Positions 8,647 to 17,365 of a stretch of DNA of 64,000 nucleotides are shown here, piece by piece (the first letter of the stretch is position 1; every line of letters starts with the position of its first letter). This stretch comes from Methylosinus sp. Sm6. GTDB lineage: Bacteria > Pseudomonadota > Alphaproteobacteria > Rhizobiales > Beijerinckiaceae. Below the pieces are notes generated by a model. The model saw nothing but the letters and a program-made list of their open reading frames with translations, did no database searches and was not told the origin of the DNA. The stretch lies in NCBI RefSeq assembly GCF_019802345.1, contig NZ_JAINDZ010000006.1:1-64000 (forward strand), read 5' to 3'. A program made the translations under genes and the position numbers.

Positions 8647-9834
8647 ATGGCCGGCATCGAGATTCTTCCCGTCGATAGCCTCTCGAGGTTTCTGACCTTC
8701 TGCAAGCTGCCGCGCCTTCTCTACAAGGGCGAGAAGGGTTTCGCGCCTCCGCTCGACGCCGAGCGCTGGACGGTCTACGGCCATAAGCTCAATCCGCATT
8801 TCAAGCTGGTCGAGGCGCAGGAGTTTCTGGCGCGGCGCAACGGACAATGGGTCGGCCGCATCGCGGCACAGATCTACAAGCCGCCGATAGAGCCGGTCGG
8901 CGCCTCGCGCGCGCAATGGGGCACGCTCGACGCGATCGACGATCTCGAGGTGGTGCGCGCGCTGACCGAGGCGGCGGAAGCCTGGCTCGGCGCGCGCGGG
9001 GCCGAGCGGATCAACGGCCCCTTCTCGCCGTCGATCAATGCGGAACTGGGCATGCTGGTCGAGGGGTTCGACGCGACGCCCATGATCTTGATGCCCTGGC
9101 ATCCCCGCTATCTCTCGCGCCACGTCGAGGCGCTCGGCTATACGAAGGCGCGCGATCTCATCTCTTATCGCTACATCACGGCGGAGCAGGATTTCCGCGA
9201 TAATCTGCGCATCGCCGAGCGGCGCGAGTGGCGCAACCGGCTGAAGATCCGTCAGCTCGATCTCGAACGGCTGAAGAAGGGCGAGACGGCGTTGATGGCG
9301 GAGCTGTTCAACGACGGCTGGCGCGACAATTGGGGTTTCGTCCCCTTCCTCAAGGAAGAGTTCGACGCCTCGGCCGATGTGCTGAAATATATCATGCCGC
9401 CGGAGTTCGGCATCGTCGTCGAGCTCGACGGCGTTCCGCAATCCTTCGCCGTCACCCTTCCCAATCTGCACGAGATCACCGCCGATTTCGACGGCCGGCT
9501 GCTGCCGTTCAACCTGCCGCGGCTGATCTCGCGTTTCCGCAAGCACAAGTTCCGCACCGCGCGCCTCGCTCTGCTCGGCACGCGCAAGACGCTGCAGAAC
9601 AGCGCCACCGGCGGCGCCATTCTCCTCGCGATGATCGAGGAGATGCGCCAGCGCGGACGCAATGCGCAGATCGTCCAATTCGAGGCCGGCTGGGTGCTCG
9701 AGGACAATATGGGCATGCGCAAGCCGATCGAGATGTTCGGCGGCCAGATCGACAAGATTCACCGCATCTATGAGAAGCATTTGCCGGGCGGCGCGGGAGC
9801 GCCCGCGCCGGTCACGCAAGAGGCGACGCCATGA
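8647..9834 (+). CDS. GNAT-fold N-acyltransferase, bacterial ceramide synthase-like
   Basis: A 395-residue protein of the family often mislabelled dATP pyrophosphohydrolase, which includes bacterial ceramide synthase (bCerS) of Caulobacter. Family hallmarks are an N-terminal LPRLLYKGEKGFAPPL segment, NPHFKLVEAQEFLARRNGQ followed by VGRIAAQI, and in the C-terminal half FNLPRLI and ARLALLGTRK, then an amphipathic helix and GWVLEDNMGM. The expected reaction is acylation of the amine of a sphingoid base. The ATG at 8647 is preferred over the GTG at 8638 because AGG at 8636-8638 is well spaced. Its stop overlaps the desaturase start (ATGA at 9831), so the two are co-translated. Function rests on family and context. 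Confidence 0.78.
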   Translation: MAGIEILPVDSLSRFLTFCKLPRLLYKGEKGFAPPLDAERWTVYGHKLNPHFKLVEAQEFLARRNGQWVGRIAAQIYKPPIEPVGASRAQWGTLDAIDDLEVVRALTEAAEAWLGARGAERINGPFSPSINAELGMLVEGFDATPMILMPWHPRYLSRHVEALGYTKARDLISYRYITAEQDFRDNLRIAERREWRNRLKIRQLDLERLKKGETALMAELFNDGWRDNWGFVPFLKEEFDASADVLKYIMPPEFGIVVELDGVPQSFAVTLPNLHEITADFDGRLLPFNLPRLISRFRKHKFRTARLALLGTRKTLQNSATGGAILLAMIEEMRQRGRNAQIVQFEAGWVLEDNMGMRKPIEMFGGQIDKIHRIYEKHLPGGAGAPAPVTQEATP

Positions 9835-10826
9835 ATGTCATCTCTATTTCCGCGACATCCTCGGCCGACCGCTCGCATGTGGAGCGGCGGCGGCTCATCC
9901 TCGAGGCGCATCCCGAAGTGAAAAGCCTCTTCGGCAAGGACGACGTCACCTTCAAGATCACCGCGGCGATTTTCGCCGGGCAATTGCTGATCGCCGCCAT
10001 TCTCGGATGGCTCGGCCTCGCCTATTGGCCGCTCGCCCTGCTGCTGGCGATCTCTATCGGGGCCTTCGCCAATCACGCCAATTTCGTCGTCATTCACGAC
10101 GCGATTCATAATTGCGTGTTCGAGAGCACCTTCGCCAACAAGCTTACGGCGCTGCTCGCCGATCTCCCCAACGCCTTTCCGACGGCGATGGGGTTTCGCT
10201 GCTATCACATCAAGCATCATTCGCATCTCTCGGCCTATGATTACGACGCCGATATTCCGAGCCGCTGGGAGGCGGATTGGGTCGGAAGCAGCACATGGCG
10301 CAAGGCGGCGTGGCTGTTCTTCTTCCCGGCCGTGCAGCTCGCGCGCCTGTCGCGGCTCAAGGGCACGGTGCCGATCATGGGCCTCTGGACCTATGTGAAC
10401 ATCGCCGTCATCGCCGCCTTCGACGTCTTCGTGCTGTGGGCTTTCGGCCCCAATGCGCTGCTCTATTTGTTCCTGTCCTTCTGGTTCTCGGTCGGCGGGC
10501 TGCATCCGTTGAGCGCGCGCTGGGTGCAGGAGCATTTCGCCTTCGGCCCGAACCAGGGCACGTTCGACTATTACGGCCCGCTCAACACGCTCGCGCTCAA
10601 CATCGGCTATCACAACGAGCATCATGATTTTCACGAGATCCCGTGGCGGCGCCTGCCCGAGCTCACCAAAATGGCGCCCGAGTTCTACGAGCCGCTCGCT
10701 TGTCACCGCTCCTGGTTCGCTCTGCTCGTGACTTTCGTGTTCGATCCGCGCTACTCGCTGCGGACGCGCTCGGCCAATGTGGAGCTCGCCAGCGCCTCTC
10801 AGGCGATTCCCGTCCCCGCAGAATAG
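9831..10826 (+). CDS. DES-type sphingolipid (dihydroceramide) desaturase homologue
   Basis: A 331-residue membrane di-iron desaturase. Histidine boxes are HDAIH (89-93), HIKHH (126-130) and HNEHH (261-265), the last within GYHNEHHDF. Unlike ordinary acyl desaturases it begins with a segment (about 14-35: HVERRRLILEAHPEVKSL) matching the N-terminal Lipid_DES region of eukaryotic dihydroceramide desaturases. It also shares GLHPLS, EHFAF and YYGPLN with them. I recognise the similarity to animal DEGS1 by eye across nearly the whole length. Two to four hydrophobic segments lie between the boxes. The predicted role is introduction of a 4,5 double bond or hydroxyl into a ceramide-like lipid; position and substrate are untested. 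The next gene starts 8 bases later. Confidence 0.85.
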   Translation: MNVISISATSSADRSHVERRRLILEAHPEVKSLFGKDDVTFKITAAIFAGQLLIAAILGWLGLAYWPLALLLAISIGAFANHANFVVIHDAIHNCVFESTFANKLTALLADLPNAFPTAMGFRCYHIKHHSHLSAYDYDADIPSRWEADWVGSSTWRKAAWLFFFPAVQLARLSRLKGTVPIMGLWTYVNIAVIAAFDVFVLWAFGPNALLYLFLSFWFSVGGLHPLSARWVQEHFAFGPNQGTFDYYGPLNTLALNIGYHNEHHDFHEIPWRRLPELTKMAPEFYEPLACHRSWFALLVTFVFDPRYSLRTRSANVELASASQAIPVPAE

Positions 10827-10834
10827 TGGAAACG

Positions 10835-11479
10835 ATGACAGCGACCGAACACGATGCGCTCGCGGCCTCGCCGCGCCTCTTCGAGAGCGATGTTCTCGAC
10901 AAGCTCTCGCGCGTCCACCATCTGACCCCGCCGCTCGTCTACGGCCCGATCATTCTCTGGCTGCTCGCCTACGCCAGCGGCTATGCGGGCGCGGGCGAGA
11001 TCACGCTCGCCTTCGTCGTCGGCTATCTGGCGTGGACGCTCACCGAATATTTCGGCCATCGCTTCCTCTTCCACACCGTGTTCTCGCTGCCCTTCGGGCT
11101 CGGACCGCGCTTCCAATTTCTCATTCACGGCGTGCATCACATCTATCCGAACGATCCGCTGCGGCTGGTCATGCCGCCGCTGCTGTCGGCCCCGATCATG
11201 CTGATCGCGCTGACGCTGATCCGGCTCGTGTTCGGTGGCGCTTTCGCCTGGCCGACGCTCGCCGGCTTCATCGCCGGCTATGTGCTGTACGACTGCGTGC
11301 ACTATTGGACGCATCACGGCCAGCCGAAGTCCGAGCTCGGGCGCCTGGTGCGCCGGCTGCATATGCTGCATCATTTCCGCGATCCGGAGCGCGGCTTCGG
11401 CGTTCACGCCATCTGGTGGGATTATGCCTTCGGCACCGCTTACGAGAAGGGCCAGACGCCGGGAACGCACGCCGTGTGA
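10835..11479 (+). CDS. FA2H/Scs7-type fatty acid hydroxylase (sterol desaturase family)
   Basis: Membrane di-iron hydroxylase of 214 residues. The histidine motifs match the FA2H/Scs7 pattern: HRFLFH (75-80), HGVHH (98-102) followed by YPNDPLRLVMPP, YDCVHYWTHH (152-161), HMLHH (176-180) and a C-terminal WWDYAFGTAY. The cytochrome b5 domain of eukaryotic FA2H is absent, as in bacterial homologues. Four hydrophobic segments are visible. In eukaryotes these enzymes 2-hydroxylate the N-acyl chain of ceramides. Placement eight bases after the DES-like gene supports a sphingolipid role here. The start is the ATG at 10835, after GTGGAAACG. A carotenoid or other lipid hydroxylase remains possible. 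Confidence 0.84.
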   Translation: MTATEHDALAASPRLFESDVLDKLSRVHHLTPPLVYGPIILWLLAYASGYAGAGEITLAFVVGYLAWTLTEYFGHRFLFHTVFSLPFGLGPRFQFLIHGVHHIYPNDPLRLVMPPLLSAPIMLIALTLIRLVFGGAFAWPTLAGFIAGYVLYDCVHYWTHHGQPKSELGRLVRRLHMLHHFRDPERGFGVHAIWWDYAFGTAYEKGQTPGTHAV

Positions 11480-11599
11480 GCGCGCGCGTTTTCGCGTCGA
11501 ATCCGCGCACTACAAGAATCCCCGACGCGGTCATAAATGAGCCGTGGGGAAGGGGAATGCTGAAGGCGCGGCGCAGGCTGCGGCGGTCGGACCGCTCAC

Positions 11600-13207
11600 A
11601 TGTCTCATGTCCGAGGATCGGAAAGCTCCGTGGCGGCGCATCCGAAGATCCTGAGGGAAGGGGCCGGCGGCGTCCGCGCCCTCGTCTCCGCATTCGCGGG
11701 CCGGCTGGCGACGCTGTATCATTCGCCGCTGTCCTGGCGCATCGCCCTCGGCGCCGCGGCGGCGCTCGTCGGCGTCGTGTGGCGGCTGCTCGTCGGCGGC
11801 GACGTCAGCCGCTACCCTTACGTTACCTTCTACCTGCCGGTGCTCTTTGCTTCCTTCGCCGGCGGCGCCGTGTCCGGTTCGCTGGCGCTGCTGCTCGGCG
11901 CTTTGGCGGCGCTGCTCTGGTTCACGACAATGGCGGGCGCGCAGGACGCGCTGGCGCTGCTCATCTTCCTCGGCGCCAATGCCGTCATCGTCTTCGTCGG
12001 CGAAGCCTTTCAGCGCACCTTGACGCATGTCGACAATCTGGAGACTCGCCACGCCGTCGAGCGGCTCGCGGCGCAAAATGCGATGCTGGTCGAGCAATTC
12101 GGCGCTGTGGCGCTGGCGGCGCCCGGCGTCGTCTTCTCCTTCCGGCTGGACGCTTCCGGCCGGGGCTCCTGCCCCTATCTCGCCGAGAATGTGCGGACCG
12201 TCTTCGGCGTCGCGCCCGACGACATCATGGGCGACGCCGCGCCCATGCTCCGCCGCATCGATCCGCAGGATGCGGAGCGCATGCGCGCGAGCTTCGCGCG
12301 CTCGGCCGCGCAGATGACGCTGCTGCGCGAGGAATTCCGCTTCGAGCATCCGACGAAAGGGCGGATCTGGCTGGAGACGCAGGCGCAGCCGGTGCGTCAG
12401 GCGGATGGGGCCATGATCTGGCACGGCTACGCCCAGGACGTCACCGAGCGCAAGCTCGAGGAAGCGGCGCGGCGCGCCGCCGAGCAGGCGCTCGAACAGC
12501 GCATCGTCGAGCTCGAGCGCGCCAATGAGCGCCTCGCGCGCTTCGCTTATGTCGCCTCGCATGATCTGCAGGAGCCGCTGCGCAAGATCGTCGCCTTCTC
12601 GCAAATGCTCGACGCCGCCATCGCCGCGACGGATTACGCGGATGTCGGGCACGCGGGCGAGGTGATGCGCCGCTCGGCGCTGCGCGCGCGCGAGCTCGTC
12701 GACGATCTGCTGGTCTATTCGCGGCTGACCGACGCGCCGCTGAAGCTGCAGCGGCGCGATCTGCGCGTCGAGATCCAGTCCGCCCTGACGGATCTCTCGG
12801 AGCTGATCGAGGAATCGAAAGCGGATATTCATCTCGACGCGCCGAATGTGGAGTTCTCGGTCGACCCTCCGCAATTCGCGCGGCTCATGCATAATCTCGT
12901 CAGCAATGCGATCAAGTTTCGTCGCCCGGGCGAGACGCCGCGCATCGCCATTTCGGCGCGCGTCGAGAAGGACGTTCTGCGCCTGCGCGTCTGCGACGAG
13001 GGCGTCGGCTTCGAGGCGAAATATGCGAAGGCGATTTTCGAGCCGTTCAAGCGGCTGCACAGCAAGGCGCAATATCCCGGCACCGGCATCGGCCTCGCCA
13101 TCTGCAGGACCATCGCCGAGCGCCACGGCTGGACGCTGACCGCCTGCTCGCAGCCCCAGCAGGGCGCGACCTTCGAGCTGGCGATGCCGATCGACAGTCC
13201 CGCGTGA
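11600..13207 (+). CDS. Membrane PAS sensor histidine kinase (HisKA class)
   Basis: Two-component sensor kinase of 535 residues. The N-terminal half has about four membrane segments resembling a DUF4118/MASE-type module (residues 45-140). A PAS/PAC-like domain follows (about 165-285, ending WHGYAQDVTERKLEE), then a coiled linker, a HisKA domain with phospho-acceptor His in VASHDLQEPLRK, and a HATPase domain with N-box NLVSNAIKF, DEGVGF and GTGIGLAI. The motif order is intact, so it should be active. A GTG start at 11630 after GGAAAG is a plausible alternative. No response regulator is adjacent; the second kinase follows directly. The signal is unknown. Confidence 0.9.
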   Translation: MSHVRGSESSVAAHPKILREGAGGVRALVSAFAGRLATLYHSPLSWRIALGAAAALVGVVWRLLVGGDVSRYPYVTFYLPVLFASFAGGAVSGSLALLLGALAALLWFTTMAGAQDALALLIFLGANAVIVFVGEAFQRTLTHVDNLETRHAVERLAAQNAMLVEQFGAVALAAPGVVFSFRLDASGRGSCPYLAENVRTVFGVAPDDIMGDAAPMLRRIDPQDAERMRASFARSAAQMTLLREEFRFEHPTKGRIWLETQAQPVRQADGAMIWHGYAQDVTERKLEEAARRAAEQALEQRIVELERANERLARFAYVASHDLQEPLRKIVAFSQMLDAAIAATDYADVGHAGEVMRRSALRARELVDDLLVYSRLTDAPLKLQRRDLRVEIQSALTDLSELIEESKADIHLDAPNVEFSVDPPQFARLMHNLVSNAIKFRRPGETPRIAISARVEKDVLRLRVCDEGVGFEAKYAKAIFEPFKRLHSKAQYPGTGIGLAICRTIAERHGWTLTACSQPQQGATFELAMPIDSPA

Positions 13208-13248
13208 CGCGCGAAAGCCGCGCGTCAGGCGCAGGAGGAGGAACGACC

Positions 13249-14268
13249 ATGCTCCTCGCCGCGGCGAAGCGAAGCCGCGCTTGGCCCAAATGGATGCGCT
13301 ATGCCGGCGCCACAGCGCTCGCGTTGCTCGCTTTTCTCGTCCAGCTGCTGCTCCGTCAGGATTTTCCGCCGCATCTCTTCTTCGCGCTCGCGCTTCCGGC
13401 CGTCCTCTTCTCCGTCACGCTGTTCGGCGGCAATCCGGCGGCCTGGTCGGTCGCGGTGAGCGCCTCCCTGACTGGCTATTTTCTGCTGGATCCTCCCGGC
13501 TTCGCGATTGCCGGCCCGGTCGACGCCATGGCGCTGGTGCTGTTCATCGGCATGTCGTCGCTGCTGATCTTCGTCGTCGAGGATCTCGTTCGGGAACTCG
13601 ATCGGGCGACGCTCGACGCCACCGCCGCGAAAGGCGCGCTAAACAGCCTCTCCGAAGCGGACCGGCTGAAGGATCTGCTTCTGCAGGAAATGGCGCACCG
13701 GACCAAGAATGATCTGCAGTTTTTGTCCTCCATGCTCCAGATCGAGGGCCGCGCGCTCGAGGAGGGGAGAGGCAGGGCCTCGCTGCTCGCGGCGGCGAGC
13801 CGCATGTCAGTGGTGGGTCGCGTCCACTCGCTCCTGCAGCGCGGCGGCTGCGCTCGGGTGGACATGCAGCCGCTCATCGACGATCTCTGCGCCGATCTGC
13901 GCGTCTCGCTCGTCGGCCTGCGGCCGATCGCGCTCAGGGCCGAAGTCGAATGGGGGCTTCTGCCGGTCGATGCGGCGCGCTCGATCGCGCTGATCGTCAA
14001 TGAGCTGGTCACCAACGCGCTCAAGCACGCCTTCCCCGACGACCGCCTGGGAACGGTGATCGTCCGCCTGAGGCGCGACGAGGACATGCTGCATTTGCTC
14101 GTCGAGGACGATGGAGTCGGCCTTTCCGCCACCGGACCGACATCGAAGGACGTCGCCTTGGGACAAAAGCTCGTGCGCTCGCTCGCCCAGCAGCTCGGCG
14201 GCGTCCTCCGCATCGCCCCCGCGGAGAAGGGAATGCGCTGCGAGCTGCGCCTTGCCGCGCCGGCGTGA
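13249..14268 (+). CDS. Membrane histidine kinase of the HisKA_2/HWE-like class
   Basis: A 339-residue kinase with four N-terminal membrane segments (DUF4118-like, about 20-110), a short coiled linker, a HisKA_2 dimerisation domain with acceptor His in EMAHRTKNDLQFL, and a HATPase domain (NELVTNALKHAF, EDDGVGL, LGQKLV). The ATG at 13249 is chosen because AGGAGGAGG sits at about 13233-13241. An upstream GTG overlapping the previous stop at 13204 would add 15 residues. HisKA_2 kinases often signal to PhyR-type or single-domain regulators, but none is encoded nearby. The matching sensor type and tight spacing suggest the two kinases work together. Confidence 0.88.
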   Translation: MLLAAAKRSRAWPKWMRYAGATALALLAFLVQLLLRQDFPPHLFFALALPAVLFSVTLFGGNPAAWSVAVSASLTGYFLLDPPGFAIAGPVDAMALVLFIGMSSLLIFVVEDLVRELDRATLDATAAKGALNSLSEADRLKDLLLQEMAHRTKNDLQFLSSMLQIEGRALEEGRGRASLLAAASRMSVVGRVHSLLQRGGCARVDMQPLIDDLCADLRVSLVGLRPIALRAEVEWGLLPVDAARSIALIVNELVTNALKHAFPDDRLGTVIVRLRRDEDMLHLLVEDDGVGLSATGPTSKDVALGQKLVRSLAQQLGGVLRIAPAEKGMRCELRLAAPA

Positions 14269-14276
14269 AACGAAGC

Positions 14277-14699
14277 TCACCCGGCCCGCTGCTCGATCTC
14301 CTCGATGTCCTCGTCCGAGAGGCCGAAATGATGGCCGATCTCATGCACGAGGACGTGCGTCACGACCTCCTGCAGCGTATCCTCGCCGTCCGCCCAATAG
14401 TCGAGGATCGGGCGGCGGTAGAGCCAGATCATGTTGGGCGGCTCGCCGGTGCGCGACACGGCCTCGCGCTGCGCGAGACCCTGGCCGCGAAACAGCCCCA
14501 GGAGATCGAACTCCGTCTCGCATTCCATCTCCTCGAGGATCTCCTCGTCCGGAAAATCCTCGACATGGATCACGAGCCCTTCGCACAGGCGCGTGAAGCG
14601 CGACGGCAGCGCAGCGAAAGCGGCGTCGGCCAGCACCTCGAGGTCCTCGAGAGTGGGCGCCCGCAGCTGGGCGAGAGCGCTGTCGTCGAGCGGGGCCAT
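14277..14699 (-). CDS. Zincin-like metallopeptidase family protein (DUF1025 type)
   Basis: A small cytoplasmic protein of 140 residues with the HExxH zinc motif in THVLVHEIGHHFGLSDEDI near the C terminus, followed by the conserved acidic tail of the minimal metallopeptidase family. The PNMIWLYRRPI segment and upstream acidic stretch (PDEEILEEM) fit the same family. Its cellular substrate is not known. The ATG at 14699 is preferred, with GGAGA about eight bases upstream; an ATG at 14723 would overlap leuC. It starts four bases after the leuC stop on the same strand, so it is the second gene of a leuC operon. The 3' end lies close to the convergent kinase gene. Confidence 0.85.
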   Translation of the reverse strand: MAPLDDSALAQLRAPTLEDLEVLADAAFAALPSRFTRLCEGLVIHVEDFPDEEILEEMECETEFDLLGLFRGQGLAQREAVSRTGEPPNMIWLYRRPILDYWADGEDTLQEVVTHVLVHEIGHHFGLSDEDIEEIEQRAG

Positions 14700-14703
14700 G
14701 GCG

Positions 14704-16113
14704 CTATCTCCAGCTGCGCACATCCACGAAGCGGCCGGCGATCGCCGCCGCCGCCGCCATGGCGGGCGAAACGAGATGCGTGCGGCCCTTATAGCCCTGG
14801 CGGCCCTCGAAATTGCGGTTCGAGGTCGAGGCGCAGCGCTCGCCGGGCGCGAGGCGATCGGGATTCATCGCGAGGCACATGGAGCAGCCGGGCTCGCGCC
14901 ATTCGAAGCCGGCGGCGACGAAGACCTTGTCCAGCCCTTCGGCCTCGGCCTGCGCCTTCACGAGGCCGGAGCCCGGAACGACAATGGCGTTTACCCGCGG
15001 GTTGATGGATTTGCCGGCGATCATCGCCGCGGCGGCGCGCAGATCCTCGATGCGGCCATTGGTGCACGAGCCGATGAAGACGCGGTCGATGGCGATGTCG
15101 CTGGCCTTCTCGCCGCCCTTCAGGCCCATATAGTCGAGCGCCCGCGCGATGGCCGCGCGCTTGGCCGGATTGGCGACGCTGTCCGGCGTCGGCACCAGGC
15201 CGGTGATCGGCATCACGTCCTCGGGCGAGGTGCCCCAGGTCAGCGTCGGCGGCAGGCTCGCCGCATCCAGCACGATCACGCGATCATAATGCGCGCCCTC
15301 GTCGCTGCGCAGCGTGTCCCAGTAGCGGCAGGCGGCCTCGAAAGCCTCCTCCTTCGGGGCTTTCGGCCGGCCGCGCAGATAGTCGTAGGTCTTCTCGTCC
15401 GGAGCGACGAGGCCGGCGCGGGCGCCGCCCTCGATCGACATGTTGCAGACGGTCATGCGGCCCTCGATCGAAAGATCGCGGATCGCCTCGCCCGCATATT
15501 CGATCACATGTCCGGTGCCGCCGGCCGTGCCGATCTCGCCGATGATGGCCAGGATGATGTCCTTCGCGGTCGCGCCCTCGGCCAGCTTGCCGTCGACGCG
15601 CACCAGCATATTGGCGGCCTTCTTCTGGATCAGCGTCTGCGTCGCCAGGACATGCTCGACTTCCGAGGTGCCGATGCCATGGGCGAGCGCGCCGAAGGCG
15701 CCATGCGTCGAGGTGTGGCTGTCGCCGCAGACGATGGTCGAGCCCGGCAGCGTGAAGCCCTGCTCCGGCCCGACGATATGGACGACGCCCTGACGCGCGT
15801 CATGCTCGTTGTAATATTCGACGCCGAATTCGGCGGCGTTGATGGCGAGCTGCTCGACCTGCGCCTTGCTCTCGGGGTCCTCGATCGGCTTGGAGCGGTC
15901 GGTGGTCGGCACATTATGGTCGACGACGGCGAGCGTGCGCTCGGGCGCGCGGAGCTTGCGCCCCGCGGCGCGCAGCCCCTCGAAGGCTTGCGGGCTCGTC
16001 ACCTCATGGACGAGATGGCGGTCGATATAGATGAGGCACGCCCCGTCCTCCTGCTGCTGGACGAGGTGATCGTCCCAGATCTTGTCGTAGAGGGTGCGCG
16101 GGCCTGCTGACAT
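14704..16113 (-). CDS. leuC: 3-isopropylmalate dehydratase large subunit
   Basis: Aconitase-family subunit that, with LeuD, isomerises 2-isopropylmalate to 3-isopropylmalate in leucine synthesis. At 469 residues it has the normal length. The three [4Fe-4S] ligands fall at Cys350 (GSCTNGR), Cys410 and Cys413 (EPGCSMC), matching the family spacing. [18 protein letters not shown] and [10 protein letters not shown] are also present. The start at [11 protein letters not shown] is chosen by family alignment; upstream reading frame is a repeat region. leuD is not in the window, and the downstream partner here is a metallopeptidase gene. Confidence 0.97.
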   Translation of the reverse strand: MSAGPRTLYDKIWDDHLVQQQEDGACLIYIDRHLVHEVTSPQAFEGLRAAGRKLRAPERTLAVVDHNVPTTDRSKPIEDPESKAQVEQLAINAAEFGVEYYNEHDARQGVVHIVGPEQGFTLPGSTIVCGDSHTSTHGAFGALAHGIGTSEVEHVLATQTLIQKKAANMLVRVDGKLAEGATAKDIILAIIGEIGTAGGTGHVIEYAGEAIRDLSIEGRMTVCNMSIEGGARAGLVAPDEKTYDYLRGRPKAPKEEAFEAACRYWDTLRSDEGAHYDRVIVLDAASLPPTLTWGTSPEDVMPITGLVPTPDSVANPAKRAAIARALDYMGLKGGEKASDIAIDRVFIGSCTNGRIEDLRAAAAMIAGKSINPRVNAIVVPGSGLVKAQAEAEGLDKVFVAAGFEWREPGCSMCLAMNPDRLAPGERCASTSNRNFEGRQGYKGRTHLVSPAMAAAAAIAGRFVDVRSWR

Positions 16114-16170
16114 TTTTCTGTTCCTCGACGACGCGTGACTCTCGAGAAGGCGCTCGGGAGGGAGTGAATC

Positions 16171-16242
16171 CCCCGAGTCTCGGGGAACACCCCACCCCGT
16201 CCGGCTTCGCCGGCCGACCCTCCCCCTCGAGGGGAGGGTGGG
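16171..16242. repeat. Single diverged palindromic element upstream of leuC
   Basis: Three small palindromes occur in a row: CCCCGAG-TCT-CGGGG (16171-16185), CCGGC-TTCG-CCGG, and CCCTCCCC-TCGA-GGGGAGGG. The last two have the arrangement of the BIME-like units seen at 4.2, 20.3 and 61.0 kb but differ in sequence. It lies between the divergent leuC and Rsm22-like genes, on leuC's leader side, so it may influence leuC mRNA folding. Confidence 0.7.
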
Positions 16243-16360
16243 ACGTCTCCGTTCCGACCTCACGCGAAAATTTGCCTATTGTCGGGTCCGGTTCTACCCG
16301 CAACAGAGGCGGCTTGGAATATCTAATCTCGGCGCCGCCGAAGCGGGAGGCTCATCCGAC

Positions 16361-17365
16361 GTGACGCGATTTTCCACGACGCCGCCGGCCGATCTCACGG
16401 CGGCGGTCGCACGCCTGCTGGAAGAACGCTCGCGGCGGGAGCTGGCCGAGCGCGCGGCGCGCATCTCGGCCATTTATCGGGCGCAGGGCCGCACCGCCGA
16501 CGCGATCGCCGACGAGGCCGACGCGCTCGCCTATGCGCTGACGCGGCTGCCGGCGACCTATGCCGCGACCATCGACGCATTCGGCCGGCTGGCCGAGCAG
16601 GCGCCGCAGTTTTGTCCGCGCCGCATGCTCGATCTCGGCGCCGGACTCGGGACGGCGAGCCTTGCGGCGGCCGAGGCCTGGCCTGAGATCGAGGCCGTCA
16701 CGCTGCTCGACCGCAGCCGCGCCTTTCTCGACACGGCGCGGCGGCTCGCCGGCTGCGGCGTCGGCGCGCTCGCGCGGGCGCGGCTCGTCGAGGGCGATGT
16801 GCTCGCTCCGCCCGCGGAGCGCTTCGACCTCGTCGTCGCGAGCTATGCTTTGACCGAGATCGCCGAGGCTTCGCTCGCCGCCGCCGTGGACGCCGCCTGG
16901 GCCGCCTGCGACGGCGCGCTGGTCTTCGTCGAGCCGGGGACGCCGCGCGATCATGGGCGGCTGATGGCCGCGCGGGCGCGGCTCATTGCGGCCGGCGCGC
17001 GCATTCTCGCGCCTTGTCCGCACCATGCGCCTTGCCCGATCGCGCCGCCCGACTGGTGCCATTTCTGCGTGCGGCTCGCCCGCTCGCGCGATCACAAGCT
17101 GGCGAAAGGCGCCGACGCGCCCTTCGAAGACGAGAAATTCGCCTATCTCGTCGCCGCCCGCGAGAGCCTCGACGCGGCTCCCGCCGCCGCGCGGGTTCTG
17201 GCGCGGCCTGCGATCCTCAAGCACGGATTAAGGATAAAGCTTTGCATGCGGGCGGGAATCGCGGAAGCTACGTTCGAAAAGCGCGATAAGCGGACATTCG
17301 GTCCTATAAAGAAGAAGGCCTGGGGCGATGCGCTCGCCCTCGAGGAAACGCCAGCGAAACCATGA
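16361..17365 (+). CDS. Rsm22-like small-ribosomal-subunit methyltransferase family protein
   Basis: A 334-residue SAM-dependent methyltransferase-fold protein of the Rsm22/METTL17 family. The SAM loop LDLGAGLGTAS and the acidic VTLLDRS strand end are clear. The C-terminal half carries the family cysteine cluster in CPHHAPCPIAPPDWCHF, followed by RLARSRDHKLAKG, a suspected Fe-S site as described for mitochondrial homologues. In mitochondria the protein assists small-subunit assembly; the bacterial role is less clear. The GTG at 16361 has GGGAGG ten bases upstream. The stop overlaps the next start (ATGA at 17362). Family call is strong; catalytic activity is uncertain. Confidence 0.85.
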   Translation: MTRFSTTPPADLTAAVARLLEERSRRELAERAARISAIYRAQGRTADAIADEADALAYALTRLPATYAATIDAFGRLAEQAPQFCPRRMLDLGAGLGTASLAAAEAWPEIEAVTLLDRSRAFLDTARRLAGCGVGALARARLVEGDVLAPPAERFDLVVASYALTEIAEASLAAAVDAAWAACDGALVFVEPGTPRDHGRLMAARARLIAAGARILAPCPHHAPCPIAPPDWCHFCVRLARSRDHKLAKGADAPFEDEKFAYLVAARESLDAAPAAARVLARPAILKHGLRIKLCMRAGIAEATFEKRDKRTFGPIKKKAWGDALALEETPAKP

